DNA of 8,299 bases, from positions 1-8,299 of the forward strand of contig USAR01000054.1 in assembly GCA_900552605.1 (NCBI GenBank), in the 5' to 3' direction. The notes under the pieces were generated by a model. It ran no database searches. It was not told where the DNA came from and saw only the letters and a program-made list of their open reading frames with translations. Shown in pieces: positions 5,291-8,299 of the stretch. Both the position numbers and the translations under genes were made by a program. Position 1 is the stretch's first letter, and every line of letters begins with the position of its first letter. The DNA is from an uncultured Oscillospiraceae bacterium. GTDB taxonomy: Bacteria > Bacillota > Clostridia > Oscillospirales > Acutalibacteraceae.

Positions 5291-5460
5291 CCGTCAGCCC
5301 TGAGGTAAGCCCTGCCGCGCCGCGCCGAGACCGTTTTTTCCAAAACACCTGCTTTTTTTCAAGAAGCTTTTTCAAAAAACGGTCCGCAAAGCCTGCGGCT
5401 TTGCCGTTGCCTTTCGGCAACGGCGCCGCGGAGCGGCAGGGCTTACCTCAAGACTGACGG
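5291..5460. repeat. Palindromic multi-hairpin element 2 (170 nt, inverted relative to element 1)
   Basis: The outer arms 5291-5324 and 5427-5460 are 34 nt each and pair at 31 positions. Inside, in the reverse order of element 1, are three stems. Stem c is GACCGTTTTTT/AAAAAACGGTC (5329-5339, 5374-5384) with a 34-nt loop. Stem b is GCAAAGCC/GGCTTTGC (5386-5393, 5397-5404) with a 3-nt loop. Stem a is GCCGTTGCC/GGCAACGGC (5403-5411, 5416-5424) with a 4-nt loop. Arm length, stem order, triloop and tetraloop match element 1 although the outer arm sequences differ. It sits between two convergent transcription units and contains no gene. Positions 5226-5290 and 5461-5520 show nothing recognisable. 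Confidence 0.85.
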
Positions 5461-5523
5461 AGATAAATCACTGATGCGGTTTGGGCTTTTGACTTTTACC
5501 GGCTTTCAACCAACAGAATAAAC

Positions 5524-5562
5524 AAACAAAAAGCAACCGTTTTGATATACCAAGACGGTTGC
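5524..5562 (-). terminator. Intrinsic terminator of the small membrane protein gene
   Basis: GCAACCGT (5533-5540) pairs with ACGGTTGC (5555-5562), then one mismatch and a short TTG/CAA extension around a 6-nt loop. On the minus strand a run TTTTTGTTTGTTT follows. The plus strand also ends in a T-rich run (TGTTGTTTTT), so it may work in both directions. Confidence 0.85.
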
Positions 5563-5600
5563 TGTTGTTTTTCATTAAGCGATACTGTGTTGCGACAAAA

Positions 5601-5993
5601 TTATTTATTCTTTGCTGCCGTCTTTGCAGCCTTAGCTTCAAGGTGAGCCTTCTTAATGCGCTCTTTTGCTTCCTGCTGTGCGGCCTTTTGCTGCACTTTT
5701 TCACGAATGCGATTTGCCTTTTTCGCGCGATGATTTTCGATAGCGCTTGTAAAGCCGAAAAGCGGCTTTGTGAAGATTATCAAAAGCAGATCCGCACCGC
5801 CGAAAACGATAAGCCAAATAAGATTTTTTACAACATGCAGAGCATAAGTGTCCGCAGTGTTCGTGCTGATTATACGCACGGTGAAAATAAGTGTAAAAAC
5901 GCTTAGCACCGCAATAAGAACGGCGTCGATTATTTTTGCTATGAGTTTGTTGTTTCCCTTTTCCAAAAAGGTGTTTATCTTGCTAACCTGCAT
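5601..5993 (-). CDS. Small membrane protein with two helices and a Lys/Ala-rich tail
   Basis: This is a 130-aa protein of unknown function. After a short polar N-terminus it has two hydrophobic segments, about 20-43 (AKIIDAVLIAVLSVFTLIFT) and 55-76 (LIWLIVFGGADLLLIIF), followed by a long basic, probably helical tail (85-130) rich in Lys, Ala, Gln and Glu. By the positive-inside rule the tail should be cytoplasmic, and it could bind RNA, DNA or acidic lipids; this is speculation. The ATG at 5993 has AAGGGA 12 nt upstream, a loose fit, and that site lies inside a short upstream ORF ending at 6000, so translation may be coupled to it. The gene has its own sigma-A promoter (6103-6131) and terminator (5524-5562), so it is a separate small transcription unit. 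Confidence 0.75.
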   Translation of the reverse strand: MQVSKINTFLEKGNNKLIAKIIDAVLIAVLSVFTLIFTVRIISTNTADTYALHVVKNLIWLIVFGGADLLLIIFTKPLFGFTSAIENHRAKKANRIREKVQQKAAQQEAKERIKKAHLEAKAAKTAAKNK

Positions 5994-5999
5994 TGTAAG

Positions 6000-6068
6000 C
6001 TACATTCCCTTCACGGTGTTAAACATTTTTAAAACTCTGCCGCCGATTACAAGCACCGATATCGGCAC
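6000..6068 (-). CDS. Possible leader peptide upstream of the small membrane protein
   Basis: Within the leader after the promoter at 6103-6131, a frame GTG-PISVLVIGGRVLKMFNTVKG-ATG-TAG encodes up to 22 residues and stops 6 nt before the membrane protein ATG. AAGGAG (6070-6075) is present, but only one base before this GTG. The in-frame GTG at 6056 is 13 nt away and would give 18 residues. Neither spacing is ideal. The peptide is hydrophobic and ends across the ribosome binding site of the next gene, which would allow translational coupling. It is weakly supported. Confidence 0.3.
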   Translation of the reverse strand: MPISVLVIGGRVLKMFNTVKGM

Positions 6069-6102
6069 TCTCCTTATATTGCGGCACTTCTCAACCAATA
6101 GA

Positions 6103-6131
6103 ATTATACAATACTTTTAATAATGTGTCAA
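6103..6131 (-). promoter_or_regulatory. Sigma-A promoter of the small membrane protein gene
   Basis: On the minus strand, TTGACA (6126-6131) is followed by 17 nt and TATAAT (6103-6108), both perfect consensus. The start would be near 6096, giving a leader of about 100 nt that contains the short upstream ORF. Confidence 0.9.
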
Positions 6132-6180
6132 CCGAAATTTATGTTCGTTTTTTTGATTCTTGTTATCGGGCAGCTCGTCC

Positions 6181-6750
6181 CTACCGATTACAAAACTTAT
6201 AAGAAGGATAAGTTTTGCAAAATTCGGCAACATTTAAAATATCGTGCAAAAATTCGTCCCTTTGCTCTTTGTTAAACGGCGTAAAAGGGTCACTGACGGC
6301 AAAAAACATAACCTTGCCTTTGCCTATCGGCTTTGCACGATCCTTTTTGAAATTAAAGCCGACGCCTATAAGCCTTTTTGAAACAGCTTCACCGACGGTT
6401 ACAATAATCTCGGGCGACACCAGTTTAAACTGTCTGCGCAAAAACTGTATGCAGTTTTCCGCGCGCTGTTGCTCGGCAAAGCTGTCGCCGCTTGTGCTCT
6501 GAAACAGAAATGTTGAAAAAACGCCCTCATTTTCTATTTGCGCAAGCTTAAAAACCTCTTTCAGAAACTCTCCGTCCTTGCCGCAATAGGCATCTCCTGC
6601 ATCAAACTGAGCTTTGCTCGGCTTTCGTAAAACAACCATAATTCTTGCGTTTTTTTCTCCGCCGAAAACAAATTTATTGCAAGCAGTGCCGCATTTTGCG
6701 CACTGCGATATTTCCTTTGAAAGCTCTATCCACTCTCCGTAAGTATCCAA
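6181..6750 (-). CDS. Degenerate uracil-DNA-glycosylase superfamily protein
   Basis: This 189-aa protein has the outline of family 4 (iron-sulfur) uracil-DNA glycosylases. An N-terminal CAKC pair (C17, C20, with C24 nearby) leads, then GKDGEFLKEVFKLAQI (57-72, the GRAGxxLxxML region), AENCIQFLRRQFKLVSPEII (97-116) and VTVGEAVSKRLIG (117-129). Key active-site elements are absent: the GEAPG water-activating loop is VLRKPSK (40-46), the KCRP cysteine of the cluster is not present (FLFQSTSG, 81-88), and the C-terminal HPS motif is SDPFTPF (153-159). C100 could be the fourth ligand. It may have lost glycosylase activity, act on another base, or hold a different metal. The start is TTG 6750 with AGGGGG about 7 nt upstream. 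It lies 37 nt after mnmE and is probably co-transcribed. Superfamily placement is likely; function is uncertain. Confidence 0.7.
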   Translation of the reverse strand: MDTYGEWIELSKEISQCAKCGTACNKFVFGGEKNARIMVVLRKPSKAQFDAGDAYCGKDGEFLKEVFKLAQIENEGVFSTFLFQSTSGDSFAEQQRAENCIQFLRRQFKLVSPEIIVTVGEAVSKRLIGVGFNFKKDRAKPIGKGKVMFFAVSDPFTPFNKEQRDEFLHDILNVAEFCKTYPSYKFCNR

Positions 6751-6787
6751 CGCGGCACCCCCTGCTCCCGTTTCATTTTTTTAACAC

Positions 6788-8152
6788 TTATTTGCCCACG
6801 CAAAACTTGCTGAAAACCTCATCGACTACGGCATCGGTGACTTTTTCACCCGTCAGCGATAAAAGCTGCGTCAATGCGTCATCTATACAAACTCCCACTA
6901 TATCAAGAGGCATTCCTGAATTAAGCGTATTCAGAGCTTCATTTACATATTGCAGCGCCTTTTCGCAGCAGCTGCGCTGTCTTTCAGAGCAAAGCAATGT
7001 TTCGCTGCCGTCAAGCATTGCGGTTCCGCAGGCAACGCTTACAGCCTCATTAAGCTTTTGGGCGTCCTTTTCGTTCTTTGCCGAAATTTCAATAAACGGA
7101 ATATCGCCGAAAACAGATGTATCCAACCGTCTTTCAAGATCGGTCTTATTAAGAATTGCAACCGACGGACGCGTTTTGCATATTTCAATAAGTTTTGTAT
7201 CTTCTTTGTCCGCCTCGCGGCTTTGGTCGAAAACCGCAAGAATAAGTCCTGCACTCTCGATTCGTTCCCTTGAAAGCTCAACGCCCATTTGCTCAATCTC
7301 ATCGGTTGAATCGCGAAGACCTGCGGTATCACTTAACCGCAGTGTAATATCTCCCAGCATCACTGTATCTTCTACAACGTCTCTTGTTGTGCCTGCAACG
7401 GGCGTTACAATAGAACGCTTGGAGCCTGATAGCAAATTCATAAGAGTGGATTTCCCGACATTCGGCTTGCCGGCGATAACGGCATTTACACCCTCGCGCA
7501 AAACCTTGCCTGCGTCGTAGTGCTCAAGCAGCTTTTCAAGCCCGAGCCGTGCTTCATTAAGAGCGCCCTGCAAAGTATCAAAACTGAATTCCGGCAGTTC
7601 GTCGTCGGGATAATCGGCGTGCACCGCAAGACCTGCGGCGGCAGTGAGCAGTGCGCTCTTTATCTTTTGCACCTTTTGCGACGCGGCACCGTCGTGCAAG
7701 GAAAGTGACGCGCGCTGTGCCTTCTCACCGTTTGCCGAGATGATTCCCATAACGGACTCCGCCTCAATAAGGTCAAGCTTGCCGTTTAAATATGCTCTTT
7801 TTGTAAACTCTCCGTTTTGTGCAGGCTCCGCGCCGGCTTCAAGCACTGCACGCAGTGTTTTTTTAACAACAAACATACCGCCGTGAACGGAAAGCTCGAC
7901 AACATCCTCTCCCGTATAGCTTTTCGGAGCGCGAAAGACAAGTGCCACAGCCTCGTCTATAACAGAACCATCTCTGCCCTTCACCTTTCCGAACAGTGCT
8001 GTGTAGCCTTTTATTTCGCAAAGCTTTTTTTGCGATACCGAGCTGAAAACCCTGTCCGCAACAGCAATTGCATCTGTTCCGGATATTCTAATAACGCCGA
8101 TTCCACCCGCTCCCGGCGGAGTTGAAATTGCGGCAACGGTTTTTTCTGCCAC
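6788..8152 (-). CDS. mnmE: tRNA uridine-5-carboxymethylaminomethyl(34) synthesis GTPase MnmE
   Basis: This cytoplasmic GTPase works with MnmG to modify U34 in the wobble position of certain tRNAs. It is full length at 454 aa. The N-terminal folate-binding domain opens with MAEKTVAAISTPPGAGGIGV, typical of the family. The inserted G domain has G1 GKPNVGKS (228-235, N231 at the potassium-sensing position), G2 GTTRD (254-258), G3 DTAG (275-278), G4 NKTD (335-338) and G5 SAK (357-359). The C-terminus ends in CVGK (451-454), the variant of the essential C(I/V/L)GK motif that carries the catalytic cysteine. The start is GTG 8152; an in-frame stop lies two codons upstream, so no longer start is possible, and GGTGA eight bases before it is the best ribosome binding site. 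MnmG, its usual partner gene, is not next to it here; the downstream neighbour is the glycosylase-like gene. Confidence 0.98.
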   Translation of the reverse strand: MAEKTVAAISTPPGAGGIGVIRISGTDAIAVADRVFSSVSQKKLCEIKGYTALFGKVKGRDGSVIDEAVALVFRAPKSYTGEDVVELSVHGGMFVVKKTLRAVLEAGAEPAQNGEFTKRAYLNGKLDLIEAESVMGIISANGEKAQRASLSLHDGAASQKVQKIKSALLTAAAGLAVHADYPDDELPEFSFDTLQGALNEARLGLEKLLEHYDAGKVLREGVNAVIAGKPNVGKSTLMNLLSGSKRSIVTPVAGTTRDVVEDTVMLGDITLRLSDTAGLRDSTDEIEQMGVELSRERIESAGLILAVFDQSREADKEDTKLIEICKTRPSVAILNKTDLERRLDTSVFGDIPFIEISAKNEKDAQKLNEAVSVACGTAMLDGSETLLCSERQRSCCEKALQYVNEALNTLNSGMPLDIVGVCIDDALTQLLSLTGEKVTDAVVDEVFSKFCVGK

Positions 8153-8299
8153 CTTTTAATTCACCAACTTAAAAATACTACCGCAAAGAAATTAAACTTT
8201 GCCTAAAAAATAATTTTAAAAACCGCCAAGCAGCGGTCACAGGTAACCTGAAAATTACCGTAGGCAAGCGCTCGGCGATTTTAAAAAAATCTTAAAGAG
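8153..8299. other. AT-rich non-coding segment upstream of mnmE with imperfect hairpins
   Basis: No gene is seen. GCAAAG/CTTTGC (8183-8188, 8197-8202) can pair across 8 nt. An imperfect long stem joins AAAACCGCCAAGC near 8218 with GCTCGGCGATTTT near 8271 (two mismatches), enclosing GGTAA/TTACC. On the minus strand the stem is followed by GGTTTTTAAAATTATTTTTT and could be the terminator of a gene beyond the window. No consensus mnmE promoter was found. Confidence 0.4.

Noticed and set aside
4995..5420. 141-codon minus-strand frame over the kinase remnant and element 2
   Set aside because: It is antisense to the kinase domain, continues into palindromic sequence, and shows no domain or ribosome site.
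2336..5460. Retron or group II intron interpretation of the structured elements
   Set aside because: No reverse transcriptase gene is present, and no domain V-like motif or retron msr/msd layout was recognised.
6645..7520. 291-codon open frame on the plus strand
   Set aside because: It is antisense to mnmE and the glycosylase-like gene, has Ser-rich low-complexity translation, and has no ribosome site. It is a shadow of well-supported genes.
1..8299. CRISPR array, tRNA or rRNA genes
   Set aside because: No regularly spaced short direct repeats and no tRNA-like or rRNA-like stretches were found on either strand.

Overview
The window reads as chromosomal DNA from a low-to-mid GC Firmicute, most likely a gut-type clostridium (Oscillospirales/Ruminococcaceae-like). 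The grounds are strong GGAGG Shine-Dalgarno sites, textbook sigma-A promoters, a lipoprotein with an Ala-rich leader ending in two candidate lipobox cysteines, and protein sequences of clostridial character. The assignment below class level is inference. Most genes are on the minus strand.

Layout. (1) Positions 1-2200, minus strand: a polar amino acid ABC importer in the order binding lipoprotein, permease, ATPase (the ATPase is cut by the window edge). It runs from a perfect TTGACA-17-TATAAT promoter, with a terminator-like hairpin between binding protein and permease. (2) 2200-2732: no gene. It holds a 177-nt multi-hairpin palindromic element (element 1, 34-bp perfect outer arms) flanked by two diverged direct repeats. 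(3) 2733-4463: a compact divergent regulatory cassette. Leftward are a 71-aa coiled-coil-like protein and a 104-aa sigma region 4-like HTH protein, coupled by an ATGA overlap. Rightward are an XRE repressor and an ImmA/IrrE-type HELGH metallopeptidase, overlapping by 11 nt. Both divergent promoters are visible, and each carries the same 13-bp ACAC-N5-GTGT palindrome in the middle of its 17-bp spacer. (4) 4464-5225: a degraded third palindromic element fused to the 3' half of a histidine kinase gene that has lost its sensor and phospho-acceptor parts. (5) 5226-5600: element 2, a 170-nt relative of element 1 in opposite orientation, then a terminator. (6) 5601-6131: a small two-helix membrane protein with a Lys/Ala-rich tail, its own sigma-A promoter, and a possible leader ORF. 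(7) 6181-8152: mnmE (tRNA U34 modification GTPase) followed by a degenerate uracil-DNA-glycosylase-fold protein, probably co-transcribed. (8) 8153-8299: AT-rich non-coding sequence with imperfect hairpins.

How it works together. The importer genes form one transport system. The XRE/ImmA pair resembles the ImmR/ImmA switch of ICEBs1 and related phages: a repressor shuts two divergent promoters and a partner protease would relieve it. Here the visible leftward target is a sigma-like regulator, and no integrase or structural phage gene is in view, so the cassette is either a stand-alone switch or the relic of an element. The most unusual content is the family of 170-180-nt cruciform-capable elements. 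Two full copies share stem lengths, hairpin order and loop sizes while their outer arms differ in sequence, and one truncated copy lies at the break point of a ruined gene.
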